This document shows, one piece after another, positions 46,855 through 55,264 of a DNA stretch of 64,000 nucleotides. Position numbers and translations under genes: made by a program. The stretch is from Sphingopyxis bauzanensis. GTDB taxonomy: Bacteria; Pseudomonadota; Alphaproteobacteria; Sphingomonadales; Sphingomonadaceae. A model generated the notes under the pieces. It was not told the DNA's origin. It made no database searches and saw nothing but the letters and a program-made list of their open reading frames with translations. Where the stretch lies: assembly GCF_002205675.1 (NCBI RefSeq), contig NZ_NISK01000006.1, forward strand, positions 1-64,000, written 5' to 3'. Every line of letters starts with the position of its first letter. Position 1 is the first letter of the stretch.

Positions 46855-47181
46855 ATGACAAGTAAGGTGCGTCTTTGCCCGGTTGCTGACGTCAAGGATG
46901 GCGAACCGGTCGGCGTGTTTGTGGAGCAACTGCCGGCGCTGGCTGTCTACAACGTCGATGGTGACATCTTCGTGACCGACAACATGTGCACCCATGGAAA
47001 CGCAATGCTGACTGATGGGTACCAAGATGGCGGCATCATCGAATGCCCTTTTCATGGTGGATCGTTCGATATCGCCACTGGGGCGGCGAAGGCCTTTCCA
47101 TGTCAGGTTCCGGTCAAGACCTACCCCGTCACGATCGACGACGAGTGGGTTTGCATCGATCAACCAGACGGAGTTGCCTGA
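46855..47181 (+). CDS. bphA3: Rieske-type ferredoxin (BphA3/AndAb)
   Basis: 108 residues. Rieske ligands CTH (C45, H47) and CPFH (C64, H67) in NMCTHGNAML and IIECPFHGGSFD. It transfers electrons from the reductase (10004) to the oxygenase alpha subunits. It is the only Rieske ferredoxin in the window and so is the likely common carrier for several of the six oxygenases. The pair 6 beta gene starts one base after its stop. Confidence 0.95.
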   Translation: MTSKVRLCPVADVKDGEPVGVFVEQLPALAVYNVDGDIFVTDNMCTHGNAMLTDGYQDGGIIECPFHGGSFDIATGAAKAFPCQVPVKTYPVTIDDEWVCIDQPDGVA

Positions 47182-47182
47182 G

Positions 47183-47671
47183 ATGGATCTCGCCATCTTC
47201 GAGCGCCTTCGCTTGCAGCATCTCGCAACCGAACTCAACGCCATCCACGCCGAGTGGATAGATGATGATCGACTTGAGGAATGGCCAGAGCTGTTCACGG
47301 ACGATTGCATTTACAAGATTATTGCGCGCGAGAACCATGAGCGCAATCTGAGCCTCTCGGCGATATTCTGTGATAGCAAAGGCATGCTGGTCGACCGCAT
47401 CATATCGCTGCGCAAAGCAAATATCTTTCCGGTGCACAGCTATCGGCATATTCTTGGGCCTACTCGCATCGTGTCAGAACACGAGTTAAAAATCACGGCA
47501 CAAACAAATTACACCGTATTCATGACGCGAGCGGACGGCCGTACGGAAATATACAATTCCGGCAAATACATCGACGAAATAGACTGCAGCGGAGAAAGAC
47601 CGCGCTTTACATCGAAAGTCGCTGTATTTGACACGAATGTCATAGATACAATGATGGTCCGCCCAATCTAA
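47183..47671 (+). CDS. Ring-hydroxylating oxygenase beta subunit, pair 6
   Basis: 162 residues. Segments DDDRLEEWPELFTDDCIYKI, FCDSKGMLVDRIISLRKANI and EIYNSGKYIDEI are closely similar to pair 4 beta (40943) and to AndAd/TphA3. Gene order is ferredoxin, beta, alpha, the reverse of the usual alpha-beta order, as in some sphingomonad salicylate-hydroxylase clusters. Confidence 0.9.
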   Translation: MDLAIFERLRLQHLATELNAIHAEWIDDDRLEEWPELFTDDCIYKIIARENHERNLSLSAIFCDSKGMLVDRIISLRKANIFPVHSYRHILGPTRIVSEHELKITAQTNYTVFMTRADGRTEIYNSGKYIDEIDCSGERPRFTSKVAVFDTNVIDTMMVRPI

Positions 47672-47692
47672 GAAAATTGTGAGATTTTACTT

Positions 47693-48955
47693 ATGACAGA
47701 AACGGCGCTTAGGGTTAGTCAAAATTCTGATGCATCGAAGGTCGCGGGGTACCGTGTGCCCTATCGCGTATTCACCGATCCGGAATTTTATCGGCGAGAG
47801 CAGGAGAACATCTTCCAGGGGGAAACCTGGTCTTTCGTTGCCCTGGAAGCTGAAGTGGGCGAACCAGGAGACTTCAAGTCGACTTTCGTCGGTGAGACCC
47901 CGGTCATAGTGACCCGTGCCATTGATGGTAAAGTGCATGCCGTGGTCAATCGTTGCGCGCACCGCGGTGCACTGGTTTGCCGCGAAGTGCGCGGCAACCG
48001 CCCCAATCTGGAATGCATATACCATCAGTGGGCCTATGATTTGGAAGGCAATCTGATTGGAGTCCCATTCCGCCGTGGCCTCAGGGGTCAGGGCGGTATG
48101 CCCGGTGACTTCGACATGAAGCAGCACGGCCTGAGAAAGCTCCGTGCGGAAAGCATTGGCGGCCTGGTTTTCGCCAGTTTCTCTGAAACCGTTGAGCCGC
48201 TTCGCGACTTTTTGGGGCCGATCGTGATCGAGCACATCGAGCGCATCATGTGCAAGCCTATCAAGGTGCTGGGCGACCAGCGCCAGCATGTGCACGGCAA
48301 CTGGAAGCTATACGCCGAAAACACGCGCGACCCATATCACGCGAGCCTACTCCACCTGTTCCACAACACGTTCGGACTGTACCGTTCGACACAGACGGGC
48401 AAAAGCGTGATGGACGCAAGCAAGCGTCATTCGCTGCTTTATTCGATCGCTGCTAGCAACGACGATGCCGCGGATAAGCAGGCCTATGGGGATTCCCGCA
48501 CCTTTGACACTGAGTTCAAGCTGCAGGACATGTCGCTCCTTAAAGGCCGGCAGGAATTCGATGACGGCATAACCCTCGTTATCCTAGCCGTGTTCCCGAA
48601 CCTGGTGCTCCAGCAGATTCAGAACACCCTAGCGGTGCGCCAGATCGTAACCAAGGGGCCTGATGCCTTCGAGCTCGTCTGGACTCATTTTGGCTACGCT
48701 GATGATGATGCAGAAATGCAGGCTATCCGGCAAAAACAAACCAACCTGATCGGTCCGGCTGGGTTGATCTCCATGGAAGATGGTGAAGCTGTCGAAATCG
48801 TCCAGAGGGCCATCATCGGCGAAATGGAAGCAAAATCGTACATCGCCATGGGCGGAGGCCGTGCGGAGAATGCAGATCACCTGGTCACCGAGGGCTCAAT
48901 TGTGGGATTCTGGGAAAACTACGAAAAGTTAGTGGGTTATGGAACCATGTCATGA
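47693..48955 (+). CDS. Rieske oxygenase alpha subunit, pair 6 (salicylate 1-hydroxylase/TphA2-like)
   Basis: 420 residues. Rieske ligands CAH (C88, H90) and CIYH (C108, H111); iron site NTRDPYHASLLH (D213, H216, H221). RRGLRGQGGMPGDFDMKQHG and LVLQQIQNTLAVRQIVTKGP place it with pair 4 in the TphA2/AndAc/salicylate-hydroxylase branch. Neighbouring bphC and nahD suggest salicylate (to catechol), the known role of such three-component enzymes in sphingomonads, but anthranilate or a hydroxynaphthoate remain possible. It overlaps nahD by four bases. Confidence 0.9.
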   Translation: MTETALRVSQNSDASKVAGYRVPYRVFTDPEFYRREQENIFQGETWSFVALEAEVGEPGDFKSTFVGETPVIVTRAIDGKVHAVVNRCAHRGALVCREVRGNRPNLECIYHQWAYDLEGNLIGVPFRRGLRGQGGMPGDFDMKQHGLRKLRAESIGGLVFASFSETVEPLRDFLGPIVIEHIERIMCKPIKVLGDQRQHVHGNWKLYAENTRDPYHASLLHLFHNTFGLYRSTQTGKSVMDASKRHSLLYSIAASNDDAADKQAYGDSRTFDTEFKLQDMSLLKGRQEFDDGITLVILAVFPNLVLQQIQNTLAVRQIVTKGPDAFELVWTHFGYADDDAEMQAIRQKQTNLIGPAGLISMEDGEAVEIVQRAIIGEMEAKSYIAMGGGRAENADHLVTEGSIVGFWENYEKLVGYGTMS

Positions 48956-49539
48956 CCAAAACTATTGATTTCTATTTCGATTTCATCAGTCCGTTCAGCT
49001 ACTTGGCGCAGGTGAAATTGCCGGACTTAGCCCGCCGAACTAGCTGCAAGATCGAATATTGGCCGATCGACATTCCCGAGGCAAAGATTGCCGCTGGCAA
49101 CTATGGTCCGTCCAACCGCGAAGTTGCTCCCAAGATAAAGGTCCTGATGGCCGATCTGGAGCGCTGGGCGGCCAAGTACGGGGTGCCTTTGGCGTTTCCC
49201 GCGAGCTTCGCCTGCGCGGATTGGAACTGTGCAGCGCTCTACGCCCGCAGCCAAGGCCGGGCCGAAGCATTTGTTAGTGCCGCCTTCCGCCGAATCTGGG
49301 GGCTCGGGATCGATCCGCGCGATCAGAATGAGTTGCGCGGCTGTGCCGAAGACGTTGGCCTCGATGCCGATGCACTGTGTGAATTCGTCGCGTCACCCGC
49401 GGGCCATGGCGAATATCGCAAGGCGCGTACGCAAGCCTACCAGCGGGGCGTATTCGGCGCGCCGATGATGTTTGTAGATGAGCAAATATTCTGGGGCAAC
49501 GATCGCCTCGATTTTCTTGAGAGTTATCTTCTTGCTTAA
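48952..49539 (+). CDS. nahD: 2-hydroxychromene-2-carboxylate isomerase
   Basis: 195 residues, DsbA-like kappa-class GST fold. The N-terminal IDFYFDFISPFSYLAQVKLP has the catalytic Ser in place of the thiol pair, and the C-terminal GVFGAPMMFVDEQIFWGNDR with LDFLE is diagnostic. It isomerises hydroxychromene carboxylate to hydroxybenzylidenepyruvate, the substrate of NahE at 8039. It ends the bphC operon. Confidence 0.94.
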   Translation: MTKTIDFYFDFISPFSYLAQVKLPDLARRTSCKIEYWPIDIPEAKIAAGNYGPSNREVAPKIKVLMADLERWAAKYGVPLAFPASFACADWNCAALYARSQGRAEAFVSAAFRRIWGLGIDPRDQNELRGCAEDVGLDADALCEFVASPAGHGEYRKARTQAYQRGVFGAPMMFVDEQIFWGNDRLDFLESYLLA

Positions 49540-49887
49540 GCTGCAAAGTATTAAATTTGCAAAAGATTAATACGGTTGGGAGCGTCAGAGGTGTAGGGCC
49601 AGAAATATCGTCGGTCTCGACAGCATGGCGTCTGGCTGCGCGCGATGCAAAGCTACACATATGTATCGTCGTAATAACTGCTTTCGGAGAGAAGGTGTTG
49701 AGTGCAACGAACCAATATTTCCTTAACAATTTCAAGAATTCTTTTGCCCGACATTTGGCAGCGAAGTGTGGCCGCATGAGAGCCCATGCCAGCATAACCT
49801 CTGTTAAAAGACATTGAGATTTTCTGAATGAATTCCTCACAGACACTTAGTATTTACAAAAAGAGAATTATTTAAAGGGAGAGAGAA
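49540..49887. other. AT-rich region upstream of the TonB receptor gene
   Basis: 348 bases without a gene. Its AT content is much higher than that of the flanks. It has an inverted repeat TGCAAA-N8-TTTGCA at 49542-49561, right after nahD, and the Shine-Dalgarno AAAGGGAGAGAG before the receptor ATG. It must hold the receptor promoter; no -24/-12 match was found. Confidence 0.5.
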
Positions 49888-52341
49888 ATGAATAAAAATA
49901 ATTGCAAAGTTAACAGAACATTGCTCCTGGCTAGCAGCGGTTTAGCTTTGGTCGTGTCATCCGCCCCCGTTTGGGGGCAGGATGCGGCAACTGACGAAGC
50001 ATCTGTTGCGCAGAGCAGTGGCGGCCTCGATGAAATTGTGGTGACCGCACGCAAACGCGAAGAAAATGCGCAGGAAACCCCGATCGCAATTACCGCGATG
50101 AGTGGGGACATGATTGAGAACCGACAGATCGCCAACGTCGCGCAGGTTGCTTCCTACGCGCCGAACGTGAATATCCAACCGGTTGGGAATATCTCCGGAT
50201 CAAGCGCCTCGCTCACAGCTTTTATCCGAGGCGTTGGCCAGACCGATTTCAATATCACTGTTGACCCTGGCGTGGGCATCTATGTTGATGGCGTTTACGT
50301 ATCTCGATCGGTTGGCGGACTGCTCGACATGGCCGATATCGGAAGTGTACAGATCCTTCGTGGCCCCCAGGGAACGCTTTTCGGCAAAAACACCATTGGC
50401 GGCGCGATCATTGTCAACAGCCGGGAGCCTTCCGACGAATTTGAACTCAAGCTCGAAGCCGCCACGGGTCGGTTCAACCGGGCCGACATCAAGGGCATCG
50501 TTAATATCCCCGTCAGCGACACGCTCGCTATGCGAGCGGTCGCATCCTATGAAACGCGCGACGGCTACCAGCTTCGGCTGGTTGACGGTGACCGGCAGGG
50601 CGACAAGGACAGTTTCGCGGGACGCGTAGCCTTCAAATGGGAACCCAGCGATGTTTTCACCGCGACCCTGGCAGGCGACATTAACATCCGACGCGAAGCG
50701 ACCGCAGCAAGCACTCTTGTCGAGAACCGGGATTCGCCCGATCTGTTGCAGATCGTCACCACGCCAAACGGGACCTTCGCTTTCCCCAGTTCAAATTTTG
50801 GATACAACAAGCTTGGCGGCGGGGCCGGTCAGTGCGGTGCTCCCGGCGAACTTGCACCCGTCGATAATCCCAACTGTGTCTCCTCTCGCTGGGTTACCGG
50901 TGACATCGATACTACGTGGGCCGGCGGGCCCAACCAATCCGATTTCGATTTGTGGGGGGCTAACCTGACGATGGAATATGACTTGGGCAATGTAACCCTC
51001 AAGTCGATCAGCGCGTATCGCAACCAGAAATCAACCATCGAATTCGACTTTGACGCGACCCCCTTCGAGGTGTTGCAGCTCACCAACAATATCGACCTGT
51101 GGCAGGCATCGCAGGAACTTCAGCTGGTCGGAAGCATACTCGATGACAGGGTTAAATTTACCTTAGGAGGTTTTTACCTGAAAGAAAAAGGTGAGGATAT
51201 CGAGCCATTGCGGTTCGGCTTCGCCAATTTTTTCAGCGGCGGCAAGATCAACAACGACAGCTACGCCGCCTTCTTGCAGGCTACTTTTGAAGTTACGGAT
51301 CGTCTGTCGATAACACCTGGCATTCGCTACACTGACGAAACAAAGCGCTTCGATCCTTCGGCGCAGGTCATTACCCGCGATTTTACGGCCGGCGTACTTC
51401 CGGACTATCCCGATGGTGTGTTCATTCAGTTTGCTCGCTGCATCACCGGGCAGGATGCGCCGCAGCTCCTGCCCAATGGGTTCCCTGACCCGTCCTGCGT
51501 TCCCTCGGCAACCAATCCGGGCGGGAACCACACTCTCCCGGCGGTGGAGGTTTCCGCCAAGGCCAAGGAATGGACCCCGGCGGTATCGGCAAACTACATG
51601 TTCAGCGATGATGTCATGGGCTATGCCTCTTATTCGAAGGGCTTCAAGAACGGTGGCTTCAGCCAGCGTATCTTCCCGGGCGAACTGGTAACCCCGGCCT
51701 TCACACCTGAATTCGTCGAGTCCTACGAAATCGGCCTCAAGACCGAGTTGTTCGATCGCCGCGTGCGGCTGAATCTGGCGGTGTTCCAGTCTGATTATTC
51801 CGATATTCAGATAGTCGTCAACGAGGGGATTGCCCCCAAGGTTCGCAACGGTGGTGAAGGACGGATCAAGGGCTTTGAAATCGAGGGACAGGCTGCCCCG
51901 ACCGATTGGCTGAGGATTGACTATGGCGTAGGGTACCTGGATGCCAGCTATCGCACGGTGGATCCGAGCGCGTTTCCTGTTACAGTCGACTCCAAGTTCG
52001 CTTTCGTGCCTGAGTGGACAGGAACCATTGCAGCAAACGCGACTGCATTCGACAATGAAAGTGGCAAGCTGGTAATCCGTGGTGATTGGTACCATCAGAG
52101 CGGTACTTTCAAGGATGCTGTGAACAGCCCGCAACTGTACCAACCCGCTTACAGCGTGTTTGGCGCGAACGCTTCGTACACCATCCCCGGAGATCAAATC
52201 ACGATCACCGCAGGCGTCACCAATCTGACTGACGAACGGTACATCCAAGGCGGGTATGTCGATCGGGATGTTGGCGGCGTTGCATTGGCGACATATTCCC
52301 GCCCACGGGAATGGTTCCTCAAGATCGGTTATGAATATTGA
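49888..52341 (+). CDS. TonB-dependent outer-membrane receptor
   Basis: 817 residues. A signal peptide of about 31 residues (basic start, LLLASSGLALVVSSAPVWG) precedes a TonB box region DEIVVTARKREE. The plug domain follows (QILRGPQGTLFGKNTIGGAI), then the beta-barrel, ending in the aromatic residue pattern KIGYEY. Sphingomonads use such receptors to take up aromatic compounds and oligomers; a substrate processed by the adjoining decarboxylase/flavoprotein module is a reasonable guess. It is followed by a strong terminator, so it is transcribed apart from that module. Confidence 0.93.
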   Translation: MNKNNCKVNRTLLLASSGLALVVSSAPVWGQDAATDEASVAQSSGGLDEIVVTARKREENAQETPIAITAMSGDMIENRQIANVAQVASYAPNVNIQPVGNISGSSASLTAFIRGVGQTDFNITVDPGVGIYVDGVYVSRSVGGLLDMADIGSVQILRGPQGTLFGKNTIGGAIIVNSREPSDEFELKLEAATGRFNRADIKGIVNIPVSDTLAMRAVASYETRDGYQLRLVDGDRQGDKDSFAGRVAFKWEPSDVFTATLAGDINIRREATAASTLVENRDSPDLLQIVTTPNGTFAFPSSNFGYNKLGGGAGQCGAPGELAPVDNPNCVSSRWVTGDIDTTWAGGPNQSDFDLWGANLTMEYDLGNVTLKSISAYRNQKSTIEFDFDATPFEVLQLTNNIDLWQASQELQLVGSILDDRVKFTLGGFYLKEKGEDIEPLRFGFANFFSGGKINNDSYAAFLQATFEVTDRLSITPGIRYTDETKRFDPSAQVITRDFTAGVLPDYPDGVFIQFARCITGQDAPQLLPNGFPDPSCVPSATNPGGNHTLPAVEVSAKAKEWTPAVSANYMFSDDVMGYASYSKGFKNGGFSQRIFPGELVTPAFTPEFVESYEIGLKTELFDRRVRLNLAVFQSDYSDIQIVVNEGIAPKVRNGGEGRIKGFEIEGQAAPTDWLRIDYGVGYLDASYRTVDPSAFPVTVDSKFAFVPEWTGTIAANATAFDNESGKLVIRGDWYHQSGTFKDAVNSPQLYQPAYSVFGANASYTIPGDQITITAGVTNLTDERYIQGGYVDRDVGGVALATYSRPREWFLKIGYEY

Positions 52342-52352
52342 AACTTACGATC

Positions 52353-52379
52353 AGGGGGCGGCTTCACTTGCCGCCCCCT
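52353..52379 (+). terminator. Rho-independent-type terminator after the TonB receptor
   Basis: Perfect 10-bp GC-rich stem AGGGGGCGGC (52353-52362) with GCCGCCCCCT (52370-52379), loop TTCACTT, followed by attgtct. It begins 12 bases after the stop codon. Confidence 0.8.
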
Positions 52380-52478
52380 ATTGTCTCAGACGAAGAGGAA
52401 GGGTGACAGATTGATGATAAGTGCATCTTGTCTATTCGTTGAAATTTCAGAACCAACCGTAGTGGTGGCTATTCGCTC

Positions 52479-53096
52479 GTGAAACGGATCGTGGTTGCCA
52501 TAACCGGAGCAACCGGTGCGATCTACGGGTTGCGTCTGCTGACAATGCTGAAAGACCAAGGTGGCTGGGAAACCCATCTGGTCATGTCGCAGGCCGCCTT
52601 GCTCAACATCCGCGAAGAACTTGACGATGGGCGGCGGCAATTCGAGGATGCTGCAAACGTCGTGCACAACAGCCGCAATGTAGGGGCAAGCATCGCGAGT
52701 GGTTCGTTCCTATGCGAGGGCATGGTGATCGCGCCATGCTCCATGCGGACATTAGCTGCAGTCGCCAATGGACTATCCGATAATCTGATCACACGCGCGG
52801 GGGACGTCATGCTCAAGGAGCGGCGCAAGCTGGTTCTGATGACGCGCGAAACGCCGCTCAATCTGGCGCACCTCCGCAACATGACTGCGTGCACCGAAAT
52901 GGGCGCGGTGATTTTCCCCCCAGTTCCGGCGTTTTACAATCGCCCACACGACATCAACGACATCATCGATCACAGCTGCATGCGGGTGCTCGATCAATTC
53001 GGACTTCATAACAACCTGGAGGATCGCTGGCAGGGATTGACTGGCGAAAACCCCGATCCGGCATTGCCGCTCAAGAAAATCGAAAGGCAGGCATGA
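52479..53096 (+). CDS. ubiX: Flavin prenyltransferase UbiX (VdcB/ShdB-type)
   Basis: 205 residues starting with GTG. FMN-binding IVVAITGATGAIYGLRLL, central VIAPCSMRTLAAVANGLSDN and C-terminal RPHDINDIIDHSCMRVLDQF are typical. It makes prenylated FMN, the cofactor of UbiD decarboxylases, and so supports UbiD at 56735. With UbiD and VdcD it completes the three-gene set of non-oxidative hydroxyarylic acid decarboxylases, here scattered by flavoprotein and dehydrogenase genes. The next gene overlaps it by four bases. Confidence 0.93.
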   Translation: MKRIVVAITGATGAIYGLRLLTMLKDQGGWETHLVMSQAALLNIREELDDGRRQFEDAANVVHNSRNVGASIASGSFLCEGMVIAPCSMRTLAAVANGLSDNLITRAGDVMLKERRKLVLMTRETPLNLAHLRNMTACTEMGAVIFPPVPAFYNRPHDINDIIDHSCMRVLDQFGLHNNLEDRWQGLTGENPDPALPLKKIERQA

Positions 53097-53665
53097 TGGC
53101 TTGGAAGCTAACGCGAAGGGATGTTTTGGGAGCCGGAGCGCTCGGCACTGCTGCCGTGGGGCTGGGGACCCTTGCGCGGTCGAAACCGGGCAGGGGCCGC
53201 ACTGTCACCCTGGTTGAGGAAAGTGGCGTGCCTGAAAGCCGCCAGTTCGCTGCCGCTCTGATCGACAGCGGCTTTGCAGGTGAAGTGATCCGCATCGACC
53301 AATCGCTCAATGGCTTGCTGCACGAACTTGAAGCAACCACCGGGACGATCATCGGGATGACATCTGACCCCGCCGCGATGATCGCAGGGCAGCTGCTGGG
53401 CGAACGCGGCGCCCATTCGCGGCATTTCTGGCAGCATCACTATACCAATGGCAGATGGCGCCATCGGATCGAAGGAGGCGCACGCCTGATTGGGAACACG
53501 ACACACGCCTGGCCGGTGGCGATTGCTCACCAGTTGCAGAGCGCCATTGGAAACAGATCACCTCAAGTCTCAAACGCCTGCACTTCCGGGGCCTGCGCGT
53601 TACTTGCCAGCAGTCCTGGTATGCTGGTGTCATGGGTTTATGAATTTGAAGGGCATCAATCGTGA
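53093..53665 (+). CDS. Small twin-arginine signal protein of unknown function
   Basis: 190 residues. The N-terminus WKLTRRDVLGAGALGTAAVG has a twin-arginine motif (TRRDVLG) and a hydrophobic stretch ending around LGTLARSKP, so Tat export or anchoring is likely. The mature part has a predicted alpha/beta start (TVTLVEESGVPESRQFAAAL), a HFWQHHYTNGRWRHR segment and two Cys in NACTSGACA. I do not recognise the family. It overlaps ubiX by four bases and the flavoprotein gene by four bases (53662-53665), so it is tightly co-translated with both. Confidence 0.72.
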   Translation: MMAWKLTRRDVLGAGALGTAAVGLGTLARSKPGRGRTVTLVEESGVPESRQFAAALIDSGFAGEVIRIDQSLNGLLHELEATTGTIIGMTSDPAAMIAGQLLGERGAHSRHFWQHHYTNGRWRHRIEGGARLIGNTTHAWPVAIAHQLQSAIGNRSPQVSNACTSGACALLASSPGMLVSWVYEFEGHQS

Positions 53666-55221
53666 GCAGCATTGGTCCGCAAGGGGTTGCCGCAGCCGAT
53701 TTCTCCAATGCGCTCGACGAGTTTGCAGGAGTCGTCGGAAAAGACCGCGTGTACGTCGATGAACAGCCGCTGTCGAGCTATAGGGACGCTTATTCCCCCC
53801 TCGCCGATGGTGAATTTCTGCCTTCAGCGGCCGTTGCTCCTGACGGCGTCGAACAGATTCAAAAGACCCTCAAGATCGCCAACGCCTATAAAATACCCAT
53901 CTGGACAATCGGTACGGGGCGCAATTTCGCCTATGGTGGTCCCGCCCCCCGCAAGTCCGGCTACGTCATGCTCGACCTCCGGCGGATGAACCGGATTATC
54001 GAAGTCAACGAGAAATACGGGTATGCTCTTGTCGAGCCCGGTGTTTCGTACATGCAGCTTTACCGGCATCTGCGCGCGATCGGCAGCAAGCTCTGGATCG
54101 ATCCCGCAGCGCCAGCATGGGGCGGCGTGATGGGCAATGCGCTAGAACATGGTGCAGGCTACACCCCTTATGGCGACCATTTCATCATGCAGTGCGGAAT
54201 GGAAGTGGTGCTGGCCGACGGCGAAGTGGTACGGACCGGCCAGGGAGCACTCGCGGGATCGAAACACTGGCAGGTGACCAAGCACGCCGCCGGTCCGCAG
54301 TTCGACGGCATGTTTACCCAGTCTAATTTTGGTGTGGTCACGAAGATGGGCATCTGGCTGATGCCAGAGCCTCCCGGCTACAAGCCGTTCATGATAACCT
54401 ACGAACGCGAGGAAGATCTCGAGGCGATCTTCGAGATCACCCGGCCGCTGAAGGTCAACCAGATCATCCCGAACGCCGCCGTGGCAGTCGATCTACTGTG
54501 GGAAGCATCTGCGAAGGTCACACGTCGCCATTACTTCGATGGCAAGGGCCCGCTCCCGCAGTCGGCCCGCACGCGGATCGCCTCGGACCTCAAGCTGGGG
54601 ATGTGGAACTACTACGGTGCGCTCTACGGACCACCCCCTATTATCGAGAACAACTGGAAGATCGTCGAGGAAGCCTTGATGAGCATCCCCGGCGCGAAGC
54701 TGTACCTCGACCGGGAGAATGACCCTGCCTGGGATTACCGCGTGCGGCTGATGCGCGGCGAGCCGAATATGACCGAATTCAGCATTATGAACTGGATAGG
54801 TGGTGGCGGGCACGTCAATTTCTCGCCGATCTCAGCGCCAAGCGGAGCGGAAGCGCTCGCACAGTACAACATGATAAAGCGGCGCTGCCACGAATACGGT
54901 TTTGACTATATAGGGGAGTTCCTTGTCGGTTGGCGTGACATGCATCACATCCTGATGATCATGTATGACCGGGCCGACGAGGCGATGCGCACTAGAGCCT
55001 ACGATCTCTTCGGTCTGTTGGTCGATGAGGCGGCAGAAATTGGGTTCGGCGAATACCGCACCCACCTCGCCTTCATGGACCAGATTGCCAAAACCTATAA
55101 GCACAACGATGGCGCATTGTGGGACCTACACCACCGCATCAAAGATGTGATGGACCCCAACGGCATTCTTTCACCGGGCAAGCAGGGCATCTGGCCCAAA
55201 GCGATGCGAGAAACATCGTGA
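53662..55221 (+). CDS. VAO/PCMH-family flavoprotein (4-alkylphenol or vanillyl-alcohol type oxidase/hydroxylase)
   Basis: 519 residues. The FAD-binding PP-loop PIWTIGTGRNFAYGGPAPRK spans 79-98, followed by MLDLRRMNRIIEVNEKYGYA and VEPGVSY, then GGVMGNALEHGAGYTPYGDH, all characteristic of p-cresol methylhydroxylase, eugenol hydroxylase and vanillyl-alcohol oxidase. The C-terminal domain ends with NGILSPGKQGIW. It would oxidise the side chain of a para-alkylphenol, with electrons passed to the cytochrome at 59928. No signal peptide is present. It ends 43 bases before an aldehyde dehydrogenase gene. Confidence 0.9.
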   Translation: MSSIGPQGVAAADFSNALDEFAGVVGKDRVYVDEQPLSSYRDAYSPLADGEFLPSAAVAPDGVEQIQKTLKIANAYKIPIWTIGTGRNFAYGGPAPRKSGYVMLDLRRMNRIIEVNEKYGYALVEPGVSYMQLYRHLRAIGSKLWIDPAAPAWGGVMGNALEHGAGYTPYGDHFIMQCGMEVVLADGEVVRTGQGALAGSKHWQVTKHAAGPQFDGMFTQSNFGVVTKMGIWLMPEPPGYKPFMITYEREEDLEAIFEITRPLKVNQIIPNAAVAVDLLWEASAKVTRRHYFDGKGPLPQSARTRIASDLKLGMWNYYGALYGPPPIIENNWKIVEEALMSIPGAKLYLDRENDPAWDYRVRLMRGEPNMTEFSIMNWIGGGGHVNFSPISAPSGAEALAQYNMIKRRCHEYGFDYIGEFLVGWRDMHHILMIMYDRADEAMRTRAYDLFGLLVDEAAEIGFGEYRTHLAFMDQIAKTYKHNDGALWDLHHRIKDVMDPNGILSPGKQGIWPKAMRETS

Positions 55222-55264
55222 GCGAAACGGCAGCTTGGACCCCTAAGTCAAGGATCGAAGAAGT

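Noticed and set aside
51163-52248. A 361-codon minus-strand frame opposite the TonB receptor
   Set aside because: Antisense to a full-length receptor; low-complexity composition and no motifs.
53093-53665. The small Tat protein as a twin-arginine leader fused to the flavoprotein by a frameshift
   Set aside because: The two frames overlap by only four bases in normal ATGA style, and the small protein has a 160-residue mature part, so separate genes are more likely.
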